NCBI GenBank assembly: GCA_900546775.1
Contig: UREM01000018.1
Location: 1 to 44,250, forward strand
Direction of reading: 5' to 3'
DNA: 44,250 nucleotides
Source: an uncultured Collinsella sp.
GTDB taxonomy: Bacteria; Actinomycetota; Coriobacteriia; Coriobacteriales; Coriobacteriaceae
Position 1 is the stretch's first letter. The number at the start of each line of letters is the position of its first letter. A program made the translations under genes and the position numbers. Of this stretch, positions 18,396 to 25,829 are shown piece by piece. The notes below the pieces were generated by a model. The model did not search any database, was not told the DNA's origin, and saw only the letters and a list, made by a program, of their open reading frames with translations.

Positions 18396-19268
18396 ATGCG
18401 CGTCGACGAGGTTTTTAAGCAGGCAGCATCCCAGGGCACTGCACCCGTTTCGTTTGAGATGTTCCCGCCCAAGGGCGAGCTTACCCTCGACACGGCTCGC
18501 GAAGTGGCAGGCAATCTGTGCAAGCTTTCGCCGAGCTTTGTCTCGGTCACCTGCTCGGCTGGCGGCTCGGGCAACGGCGCCACCACCGCCCCCATCGCGC
18601 ATATGATTACGAGCGAATTCGATACGCCCTCGGTGGCGCACCTCACCTGTGTGGGCCGTACCCACGCCGATATCGCCGCCAAGATCGATGAGTACCGCAC
18701 CGCCGGCGTGGAAAACATCCTGGCCCTGCGTGGCGATCTCCCTGCCGGCGCGACCGAGGACGACAAGCCCGCCTCCGACTACGCCTACGCCCGCGACCTC
18801 ATCCCCGAGCTCGTCGACGCCGGCTTTTGCGTGGGTGCCGCAGCCTACCCCGAGGGCCACATTGCCTGCGAGGATCTCAACCTCTCGGTCGAACACCTCA
18901 AGCAAAAACAGGACGCCGGCGCGAGCTTCTTTGTGACGCAGCTCTTCTTTGATAACGAGTGCTTCTATCGTTTTCGCGAGCTTGCCGACAAGGCCGGCAT
19001 CACCGTGCCCATTACCGCAGGTATCATGCCGTTTATGGGCAAGTCGCAGATCAGCCGCATGGTCTTTATGTGCGGCGCGTCACTGCCCTCCCCCGTCATC
19101 AAGATTCTCGCCAAGTACGAGAACGACCCCGAGAGCCTGCAGGCAGCCGGTGTAGATTATGCCGCCCGTCAGCTTTGCGACCTTAAGGAGCACGGTGCCG
19201 CCGGTCTGCACCTGTACACTATGAACCGTCCTGCAATCGCCGCGACCATTATGGAGCGCTTGGGGTAA
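18396..19268 (+). CDS. metF: 5,10-methylenetetrahydrofolate reductase
   Basis: Reduces methylene-THF to methyl-THF, the methyl donor for methionine synthase. The 290-aa protein has the usual TIM-barrel features: SFEMFPPKGE near the N terminus with the catalytic Glu, VTCSAGGSGNG, LALRGDLP, and TQLFFDNECFYRF. The start is the ATG after AAAGGAG; the 21-residue upstream extension overlaps the leader region and is not conserved. It is the first gene of a three-gene methionine operon: its stop overlaps the start of the MetH reactivation gene (TAATG). The leader holds overlapping inverted repeats that may control the operon. Confidence 0.95.
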   Translation: MRVDEVFKQAASQGTAPVSFEMFPPKGELTLDTAREVAGNLCKLSPSFVSVTCSAGGSGNGATTAPIAHMITSEFDTPSVAHLTCVGRTHADIAAKIDEYRTAGVENILALRGDLPAGATEDDKPASDYAYARDLIPELVDAGFCVGAAAYPEGHIACEDLNLSVEHLKQKQDAGASFFVTQLFFDNECFYRFRELADKAGITVPITAGIMPFMGKSQISRMVFMCGASLPSPVIKILAKYENDPESLQAAGVDYAARQLCDLKEHGAAGLHLYTMNRPAIAATIMERLG

Positions 19269-20056
19269 TGGAAAAACCGCACATCGATACAACCGCTGTC
19301 GAAGTGCCGGCCGACCTTGCGTCGCCGGCGCTTTATCGTATCGATGATGCCCACCATCCCCGCGTCGATCGTGCCGAGATGCTGCGCTATCTGGGCTACG
19401 GCGGTCAGCAGATTGAGCCCGAGCTGTCGCAGCGTATTGAGCTTGTCGTTGAGCGTCTGGAACTGGACATTGAGCCCCGTGGCGTGCGCCGCGCATTTGC
19501 CATCGATGCCATGGGCGTGGACGAGCAGGGAGAGCCTTGCATTCGCTTGGTCGGCACCAACGTTGAGCTGCGCGGTCGCGACATCTATCGACATCTCAAA
19601 GACGCCCGCTTTGCCGCGCTCATGGCATGCACACTCGGCATGGACGCCGAGCGTCGTCTGCGCACCACGGGAGCCCAGCAGCCCCTGGAGGGAGCCGTGC
19701 TCGACGCCGCATGCTCTGCCTATGTAGAAGCCGCCGTCGAGCAGATGGACCAGCAGGTCAAGGCTGCGGCCGCCGCACACGGACTCGCCGGTAACTGGCG
19801 CTTCAGTCCCGGCTATGGCGACTGCCCGCTTACGGCCCAGCGCTCAATCGTGAATGCGCTCAACGCCACGCGGCTCATCGGGCTTACCGTCACGCCGACC
19901 AGCCTGCTCATGCCCACCAAGAGCGTGACCGCGGTGATTGGTCTGTTTGACGGCGAAGTCCACGACGCCCAGAGCCGCCCCACCTGCAATATCTGCCGCA
20001 TGCGTGAGCACTGCCGCTTCCGCGCCGCCCACACCACCTGCTATTCCAGCCATTAG
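19268..20056 (+). CDS. Stand-alone MetH reactivation-domain protein
   Basis: A 262-aa protein matching the vitamin B12-dependent methionine synthase activation domain (AdoMet-binding), which in E. coli is the C-terminal part of MetH. The signature NWRFSPGYGDCPLTAQ is clear. It would hold AdoMet and return oxidised cob(II)alamin in MetH to methylcobalamin. The C terminus adds a cysteine cluster, CNICRMREHC followed by a later Cys in TTCY, not found in the E. coli domain; it may bind metal or a cluster. Its position between metF and metH, with translational coupling to metF, and the lack of this domain in the adjacent metH, strongly support the role. The reducing partner is unknown. Confidence 0.9.
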   Translation: MEKPHIDTTAVEVPADLASPALYRIDDAHHPRVDRAEMLRYLGYGGQQIEPELSQRIELVVERLELDIEPRGVRRAFAIDAMGVDEQGEPCIRLVGTNVELRGRDIYRHLKDARFAALMACTLGMDAERRLRTTGAQQPLEGAVLDAACSAYVEAAVEQMDQQVKAAAAAHGLAGNWRFSPGYGDCPLTAQRSIVNALNATRLIGLTVTPTSLLMPTKSVTAVIGLFDGEVHDAQSRPTCNICRMREHCRFRAAHTTCYSSH

Positions 20057-20065
20057 GAGCCATCG

Positions 20066-22621
20066 ATGTTTACTCCGCTTATCACTCATGATCTGGACGG
20101 TGCCGCGCTGGCGGCGCCTGTTGATGCTGCGCGCCGCAACGGGGCTGCATACAAGACGCGCACGATCGACGACCTTCGCATTAAGGACGATCGTCTGCGC
20201 GCCGCCATCAAGGGCACCGGGCACCTGCTGTTTGACGGCGGCATGGGCACCATGTTGCAGGCCGCTGGCATGAAGGCGGGCGCCCTGCCCGAGCTGCTCA
20301 ACTTTGAGGAGCCCCAGGTCATTACCGACATTCAGCGACAGTACGTCGAGGCCGGCTGCGACGTGATCACCGCCAACACCTTTGGTGCCAACGCCCACAA
20401 GCTCGACGGTACCGCCACCGTGGCAGATGTCTTTGCCGCCGCTGTCGCCTGCGCCCGCGCAGCCGGTGCCCACTACGTCGCCGGCGATATCGGCCCCATC
20501 GGCGCGCTGCTGCGCCCCCTGGGTACCCTGAGCTTCGACGAGGCCTACGACCTCTTTGCCGAGGAAGTGCGCGCCGGCGTCGCCGCGGGTGTGGACCTCT
20601 TTATTATCGAGACCATGACCGACCTTGCCGAGATCAAGGCGGCCGTCCTCGCCTGCCGCGAGAACTCCGACCTGTCCGTCTTTGCCACCATGACCTTTGA
20701 GGAAGACGGTCGCACGTTCCTGGGCACGAGTCCCGAGGTGGCCGCCATCACGCTCGACGCCATCGGCGCCGACGTTTTGGGCATCAACTGCAGCCAGGGA
20801 CCGGCCGAGCTCCGAGGGCTCGCCGCGCGTATGCTCACCGTCACCGACAAGCCCGTTATGGTGCAGGCCAATGCGGGACTGCCCCGCGTGGACGACGACG
20901 GCAACACCGTCTTTGATATCCAGGCAACCGAATACGCCGAGGCCGTCGCCGGCATGATTGAGGACGGCGTGAGCGTCGTGGGCGGTTGCTGCGGCACCAC
21001 GCCGGCGCACATGGCGGCACTTCGCACCCTCATCGACAACCACACGCCCTGCACGCGTCACCGCAAGCCCAGCATGTCGGTCACGAGCGCCCAGACGGTC
21101 GTGGACCTCCCCTGCGACGGCCACAAGATCGCCGTCATCGGCGAGCGCATCAACCCCACCGGCAAAAAGCGCCTGCAGCAGGCCCTGCGCGACGGCGACC
21201 TGGACTACGTCGTAAGCCAGGGCATCAGCCAGCAAGAGCAGGGTGCCGATATCCTGGACGTCAACGTGGGCCTGCCCGAGATCGACGAGGTCAAGGTCAT
21301 CCAGCAAGCGACCGAGCAGCTCCAAGGCTCCACGCTGCTGCCGCTGCAGATCGACTCCACCGACCCCGCCGCTGTCGAGGCCGCCGTGCGCCGCTACGCC
21401 GGCAAGCCCATCATCAACTCGGTTAACGGCAAGCAGCAGATCATGGACGAGATCTTCCCGCTGGTCGCCCACTATGGCACCAACGTCGTCGGCCTCACGC
21501 TCGACGAGGGCGGCATCCCCGATACCGCCGAGGCTCGCTTCGCCATCGCCGAGCGCATCGTGACCGAGGCCGCCCGCTACGGCATCGGCCCGGACCGCAT
21601 CCTCATCGACTGCCTGGTCATGACCGCCTCGACCAACCAGCGCCAGGCTGAGCAGATCCTGCGCGCCATGTCTATGTGCAAGGAGCGCCTGGGCGTCAAA
21701 TGCGCACTCGGCGTGTCGAACATCAGCTTTGGCCTGCCTGCTCGCCCGCTGCTGGGCTCGGTCTTTTTGGCTGCCGCTTTTGGCGCGGGCCTGGACGCCC
21801 CCATCATGAACCCAGGTTCCAAGCGCTTTATGGATACCGTCTACAGCTATCGCGTGCTGAGCGTCGAGGACGAGGGCTCGACCGGATACATCGAGCGCTA
21901 CGCCGGCTGGACCGATCCGTATAAGATTGCCGCCAACCCGGCGGCCGCCCAGTCAGCATCGATCGATGCCGCGCCTACCGCAAGCACCACCGCAAGCGCC
22001 GATGACGACCCCATCCGCCACATGGTCGTCTCGGGACGCAAGGGCGAAATCGCGGCCGAGACCGAACGCCTGCTGGCCGACCACGACGCCATGGACCTCA
22101 TCAACGACCACTTTATCCCCGCCCTCGATGAGGTCGGAGTCCTCTTTGACCAGGGTAAGTTCTTCTTGCCGCAGCTCATGGCCTCGGCCGAGGCCGCGCG
22201 CGTGGGCTTCGATACCATCAAACGCCTGATGCCCGCCGGCGAGATTGCCGACAAGGGTAAGATCTGCGTGGCCACCGTCAAGGGCGACATCCACGACATC
22301 GGTAAGAACATCGTCAAGATGCTGCTCGATAACTACGGCTATACCGTCTTTGACCTGGGTCGCGACGTCGATCCGCAGGAGGTGCTCAAAACCGTCAAGG
22401 AGCGCGACATTAAGCTCGTCGGCCTCTCGGCGCTTATGACCACCACGGTCGTCGCCATGGAGGAGACCATCAAGCTGCTCCATGCCGAGGTGCCGGGCGT
22501 CAAGATCATCGTAGGCGGTGCCGTGCTCACCCCCGAATACGCCAAGCAGATCGGCGCAGACTACTACGCCAAGGATGCCGCCGAGAGCGCGCGCATCGCC
22601 GAAGAGGTCTTTGGCCAGTAA
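20066..22621 (+). CDS. metH: Cobalamin-dependent methionine synthase, short form
   Basis: Transfers the methyl group from methyl-THF through cobalamin to homocysteine. The 851-aa protein has three of the four classical modules: homocysteine-binding barrel (about 45-330, zinc ligands Cys242 and Cys308/Cys309 in GGCCGTTP), pterin-binding barrel (about 355-620, beginning IAVIGERINPTGKK), and cobalamin cap plus Rossmann domain (about 650-851) with DIHDIG, in which His743 should be the axial cobalt ligand. The C-terminal AdoMet reactivation module of the 1227-aa E. coli enzyme is absent and is supplied by the gene immediately upstream. The start follows TTAGGAG. The metF-reactivase-metH order is a coherent operon. 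Confidence 0.95.
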   Translation: MFTPLITHDLDGAALAAPVDAARRNGAAYKTRTIDDLRIKDDRLRAAIKGTGHLLFDGGMGTMLQAAGMKAGALPELLNFEEPQVITDIQRQYVEAGCDVITANTFGANAHKLDGTATVADVFAAAVACARAAGAHYVAGDIGPIGALLRPLGTLSFDEAYDLFAEEVRAGVAAGVDLFIIETMTDLAEIKAAVLACRENSDLSVFATMTFEEDGRTFLGTSPEVAAITLDAIGADVLGINCSQGPAELRGLAARMLTVTDKPVMVQANAGLPRVDDDGNTVFDIQATEYAEAVAGMIEDGVSVVGGCCGTTPAHMAALRTLIDNHTPCTRHRKPSMSVTSAQTVVDLPCDGHKIAVIGERINPTGKKRLQQALRDGDLDYVVSQGISQQEQGADILDVNVGLPEIDEVKVIQQATEQLQGSTLLPLQIDSTDPAAVEAAVRRYAGKPIINSVNGKQQIMDEIFPLVAHYGTNVVGLTLDEGGIPDTAEARFAIAERIVTEAARYGIGPDRILIDCLVMTASTNQRQAEQILRAMSMCKERLGVKCALGVSNISFGLPARPLLGSVFLAAAFGAGLDAPIMNPGSKRFMDTVYSYRVLSVEDEGSTGYIERYAGWTDPYKIAANPAAAQSASIDAAPTASTTASADDDPIRHMVVSGRKGEIAAETERLLADHDAMDLINDHFIPALDEVGVLFDQGKFFLPQLMASAEAARVGFDTIKRLMPAGEIADKGKICVATVKGDIHDIGKNIVKMLLDNYGYTVFDLGRDVDPQEVLKTVKERDIKLVGLSALMTTTVVAMEETIKLLHAEVPGVKIIVGGAVLTPEYAKQIGADYYAKDAAESARIAEEVFGQ

Positions 22622-22646
22622 CACAACGGAAACAACCCCGCACCAA

Positions 22647-22689
22647 AACGTGCCGCATGCGCCACTTGGCACGTGCGGCACGTTAGAAT
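22647..22689 (+). promoter_or_regulatory. Palindrome and -10 box ahead of DUF711 gene
   Basis: AACGTGCCGCA and TGCGGCACGTT are exact 11-bp complements around a 16-base centre that itself contains GCCA-CT-TGGC. The right arm runs into TAGAAT, a good -10 box about 41 bases before the next start codon. It could be an operator overlapping the promoter, or a U-tract-less terminator of metH, whose stop lies 25 bases upstream. Confidence 0.5.
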
Positions 22690-22729
22690 AGAAAAGTCTA
22701 TGCTCGTTTTGGCAGATAGGAGCGCAAGG

Positions 22730-24094
22730 ATGGCGATCACGCCCGCAGAAATCGCGGAAACCCGCGGCATGGTTGAGGAGCAGAACCTCGACATCAGGAC
22801 CATCACCATGGGTGTTTCGCTCATGGGTTGCGGTGACGAGAACCTCGACCGCATGTGCACGAAGATCTACGACCACGTGACGCACACGGCTGAGCATCTG
22901 GTCGAGACCGCCGAGAACCTCGAGCGCGAGTACGGTATCCCCATCGTCAACAAGCGCGTTTCCGTCACCCCGGTGGCGCAGATCGCCGCATGCTGCAAGG
23001 ATGAGGACCTCACCCCCATCGCGCACGCCCTCGACCGCGCGGCCGAGACGCTCGGCATCGATTACCTGGGCGGCTTCTCCGCGCTCGTCCAGAAGGGCAT
23101 CGGCGACGCCGACCGCCGCGTCATCCAGTCCATCCCCCAGGCGCTCGCCACCACGAGCCGCGTCTGCTCCAGCGTCAACGTCGCCAGCCTGCGCGCCGGT
23201 ATCAACATGGATGCCGTGCTCATGGCCGCCCAGACCATCATCGATGCCGCTAAACTCACGGCCGACCAGGATTCCGTCGGCGCTTCCAAGTTTGTCTGCT
23301 TTGCCAACATGGTCGAGGACTCCCCGTTTATGGCGGGCGCCGTCCACGGCGGTGGCGAGGCCGACGCCGTCATCAACGTAGGCGTCTCGGGCCCCGGCGT
23401 TATGGCCGCAGCCCTGGAGACGCTGCCCGATTCCGCATCGATGATGGAAGTCGCCGAGAAGATTAAGCAGACCGCCTTTAAGATCACCCGTGCCGGCGAG
23501 CTCATGAGCCGCGAGGCCGCCCATCGTCTGGGTGTCGAGAAGGGCATTGTCGACCTGTCGCTGGCTCCCACGCCTGCCATCGGCGACTCCGTTGCCCGCA
23601 TCCTCGAGATCATCGGCGTGGGCACCTGCGGTGGCCCGGGCACGACCTGCGCGCTCGCCATGCTCAACGATGCCGTCAAGAAGGGCGGCGTCATGGCCAG
23701 CTCCAGCGTGGGCGGTCTCTCGGGCGCTTTCATCCCCGTGTCCGAGGACGCCGGCATGATCGCCGCCGTCGAGGCCGGCGCGCTTTCGCTCGAGAAGCTC
23801 GAGGCCATGACCTGCGTGTGCTCCGTTGGCCTGGACATGATCGCCATCCCCGGCGACACCCCGGTCGAGACCATCGCCGGCATCATCGCCGACGAGATGG
23901 CCATCGGCGTCATCAACAACAAGACCACGGCCGTCCGCGTGATTCCCGCCATCGGCAAGGGCGTGGGTGACTGCGTCGAGTACGGCGGCCTGTTCGGCCG
24001 TGCACCCATCATGCCGGTGAACCCCAACGCCGGCACCGTGCTTGCCCATCGCGGTGGACGCTTCCCGGCGCCGCTGAACTCGCTCAAGAACTAG
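22730..24094 (+). CDS. PFL-like DUF711 (UPF0210) protein
   Basis: A 454-aa member of the conserved DUF711/UPF0210 family, distantly related in fold to pyruvate formate-lyase-type proteins but of unknown reaction. Recognisable stretches are [42 protein letters not shown] and [15 protein letters not shown]. It lacks a glycyl-radical motif. In Firmicutes this gene is often paired with a small ACT-domain gene (UPF0237); none is present here. The start is the ATG preceded by ATAGGAG; an in-frame extension of 19 residues runs into the promoter palindrome. It seems to be transcribed alone and is followed by a large nested palindrome. Confidence 0.88.
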   Translation: MAITPAEIAETRGMVEEQNLDIRTITMGVSLMGCGDENLDRMCTKIYDHVTHTAEHLVETAENLEREYGIPIVNKRVSVTPVAQIAACCKDEDLTPIAHALDRAAETLGIDYLGGFSALVQKGIGDADRRVIQSIPQALATTSRVCSSVNVASLRAGINMDAVLMAAQTIIDAAKLTADQDSVGASKFVCFANMVEDSPFMAGAVHGGGEADAVINVGVSGPGVMAAALETLPDSASMMEVAEKIKQTAFKITRAGELMSREAAHRLGVEKGIVDLSLAPTPAIGDSVARILEIIGVGTCGGPGTTCALAMLNDAVKKGGVMASSSVGGLSGAFIPVSEDAGMIAAVEAGALSLEKLEAMTCVCSVGLDMIAIPGDTPVETIAGIIADEMAIGVINNKTTAVRVIPAIGKGVGDCVEYGGLFGRAPIMPVNPNAGTVLAHRGGRFPAPLNSLKN

Positions 24095-24111
24095 CTGAGG
24101 GGCGCTGGCGA

Positions 24112-24245
24112 GGAGCCCCGGGGAGGGCAAATATATAAGGTCGCCTGCTCGGACAGTCCTGACTCGCACGGAGAGCACATTAAGTGCTCTCCGGCTCGTG
24201 CGGAACTCGCGATCGACCTTATATATTTGCCCTCCCCGGGGCTCC
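24112..24245. repeat. 134-bp nested palindromic element (32-bp perfect arms)
   Basis: The outer arms (24112-24143 and 24214-24245) are exact 32-base complements, starting GGAGCCCCGGGGAGGGCAAA. Inside, GGAGAGCAC (24170-24178) and GTGCTCTCC (24184-24192) form a perfect 9-bp stem with loop ATTAA, with CGCAC/GTGCG outside it. Read on the minus strand, the 55 bases 24208-24154 match a second copy at the right edge of the window (44196-44250) at both ends and in the loop, while the stem bases differ but stay paired. No U-tract follows either arm. It lies 17 bases past the DUF711 stop codon. Confidence 0.85.
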
Positions 24246-24361
24246 CGCACAACGGGACCTCAGTTGGGTTCTATCCCTTTGGCAGTCGCTTCGCTTCTGC
24301 CCTACTTTGCTGGTATGGCGGTTTGGCGTTGGAACGGTTCTTTTTCTGATATATGCTTGTT

Positions 24362-24393
24362 GCGGCTCTTCTTTTGGGAGGAGCCGCTTTTTT
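24362..24393 (+). terminator. Intrinsic terminator just ahead of the methyltransferase
   Basis: GCGGCTCTTC pairs with GAGGAGCCGC (one G-U pair), loop TTTTGG, followed by six T residues. It ends only 20 bases before the methyltransferase start codon, so it either ends a short upstream transcript or acts as a leader attenuator. Confidence 0.85.
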
Positions 24394-24412
24394 GTTGTGA
24401 GGGGGATGGCCC

Positions 24413-25300
24413 GTGGCTGATGGTGTAATTCAATCTGAGCTGCTTGCTGCGGATTGGAATGGCGAATGGATGCGCCTGCAGGCTGGTCGGCGGCGGGCTG
24501 ATGATTCTTTTGAGTGGGATAAAAGGGCTCGGCATTTTCGGCCGCTTGAGACTGCCCCGTATGCCCGGGACTTTATGAAGCTGTTGGCGTTAAAGCCTGG
24601 TGAGTCGGTGCTGGATATGGGGTGTGGGGCTGGGTCGATTGCTATTCCGCTTGCGCAAGACGGACATCCTGTGATTGCTGCTGACTTTTCCCCTGCCATG
24701 TTGGGCACGCTTGATGCTGGCATTGAGTACTATGGGCTCGAGAATCGCATTACACCGCTTGAGCTTGCTTGGGATGATGATTGGGATTTGGTTGGACCGG
24801 TCGCGAAAGCGGTGGATGTTGCCTTTGCCAGTCGGTCGGTTACGACGACCAATCTAAAAGGTGCGCTTGCCAAGCTCGACCGTACGGCTCGTCGGCGTTG
24901 TGCTGTCACGATGGTCGCCAACTCCAGCCCGCGCTATGACCTGCACTTGATGAACGCTATCGGCGCCTCGGTTACCTGCAGCAATGGCTTTGTGTACGCC
25001 TTCAACATCCTCATTCAGATGGGTGCCCTGCCGCAGGTTACATACTTTGAATCGCCTCGTCGCGATACCTTCGATAGCCTTGAGGCAGGCGTGGCGGATT
25101 TTTCCCGTATGCTCGAGCATGGCAACGAGGATAAGATCGACCGCCTGCGCGACTATATCTCTCAGCACATGATCGAAAACCCCCATGCCGGCGAGCCGGG
25201 CTCCAAGGGCGTGCCGCAGGGGCGCTATATGCTCGACCATATCCGTAAGGTTCGCTGGGCGTTTATTGCATGGGAACCGGTCTCTGAATCCCGCTCGTAG
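24413..25300 (+). CDS. Class I SAM-dependent methyltransferase
   Basis: A 295-aa Rossmann-fold methyltransferase. Motif I is VLDMGCGAGSIAIPLA (about 65-80), followed by the acidic VIAADFSPAML of motif II; the C-terminal half is not assignable to a known substrate. The start is GTG, with AGGGGGA seven bases upstream; the nearby ATG codons run into stops. Its first 400 bases are visibly richer in A and T at third positions (many GCT, GAT, TTG, TTT codons) than neighbouring genes, which suggests a different history, possibly acquired. It is preceded directly by an intrinsic terminator. Substrate is unknown; small-molecule methylation is more likely than RNA, by overall layout only. Confidence 0.85.
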   Translation: MADGVIQSELLAADWNGEWMRLQAGRRRADDSFEWDKRARHFRPLETAPYARDFMKLLALKPGESVLDMGCGAGSIAIPLAQDGHPVIAADFSPAMLGTLDAGIEYYGLENRITPLELAWDDDWDLVGPVAKAVDVAFASRSVTTTNLKGALAKLDRTARRRCAVTMVANSSPRYDLHLMNAIGASVTCSNGFVYAFNILIQMGALPQVTYFESPRRDTFDSLEAGVADFSRMLEHGNEDKIDRLRDYISQHMIENPHAGEPGSKGVPQGRYMLDHIRKVRWAFIAWEPVSESRS

Positions 25301-25458
25301 CCCGTTCACAGCCCGCACTGCCCATCACCTCGGCATCCGCATTCTTTTTGAACTGGGCAAACGCGCTCCACACCGCGCCGTTCCTGCGCTATCGTGGGAC
25401 AGCTCACGTAGATTAAGGCCCCGTCGCGGGGCGCCCCATACATAGAAAGCGAGAACCC

Positions 25459-25758
25459 ATGGCACTGACAGGAGCACAGGTCAAGCAGCTTCGCAGCATG
25501 GCCCATCACCTCAACCCCGCCATCATCATCGGTAAGTCCGATGTCAACGAGGGCACCGTCGAGCAGACGGTCGCCTACCTGGAGAAGCACGAGCTCGTTA
25601 AGTGCTCCGTGCTCGATGGCTCCAGTCTTTCCGCCCGCGAGGCCGCCGAAGAGCTCGCTGAGCGTTGCCACGCCGAGGTCGTCCAGGTCATCGGCCGCAA
25701 GTTCTCGCTGTATCGCGAGTCCTCGCGCAAGGACATTGAGAAGATCAAGCTCGTCTAA
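25459..25758 (+). CDS. yhbY: YhbY-family RNA-binding protein (CRM domain)
   Basis: A 99-aa single-domain protein that binds pre-50S ribosomal particles. It has the conserved opening LTGAQVKQLRSMAHHLNP and the GKSDVNEG loop, which corresponds to the G-K/R-x-G-type signature of the CRM domain, and ends LYRESSRKDIEKI as usual. Full length for the family is about 95-105 residues. The ATG follows GAAAGCGAGA, a moderate ribosome site. The gene stands alone between the methyltransferase and a convergent regulator and has its own intrinsic terminator. Confidence 0.93.
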   Translation: MALTGAQVKQLRSMAHHLNPAIIIGKSDVNEGTVEQTVAYLEKHELVKCSVLDGSSLSAREAAEELAERCHAEVVQVIGRKFSLYRESSRKDIEKIKLV

Positions 25759-25795
25759 GAGCCAATGATCCGGCGAGCGAACACATAGCAAGCTT

Positions 25796-25829
25796 ACGGG
25801 TGCCCAAGTACTTCGGACGCCCGTTTTTT
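25796..25829 (+). terminator. Intrinsic terminator of yhbY
   Basis: ACGGGTG pairs with CGCCCGT (one G-U pair), with further pairing inside (CC/GG, AAGT/ACTT), followed by six T residues. It overlaps the stop codon of the convergent regulator by two bases. Confidence 0.85.
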
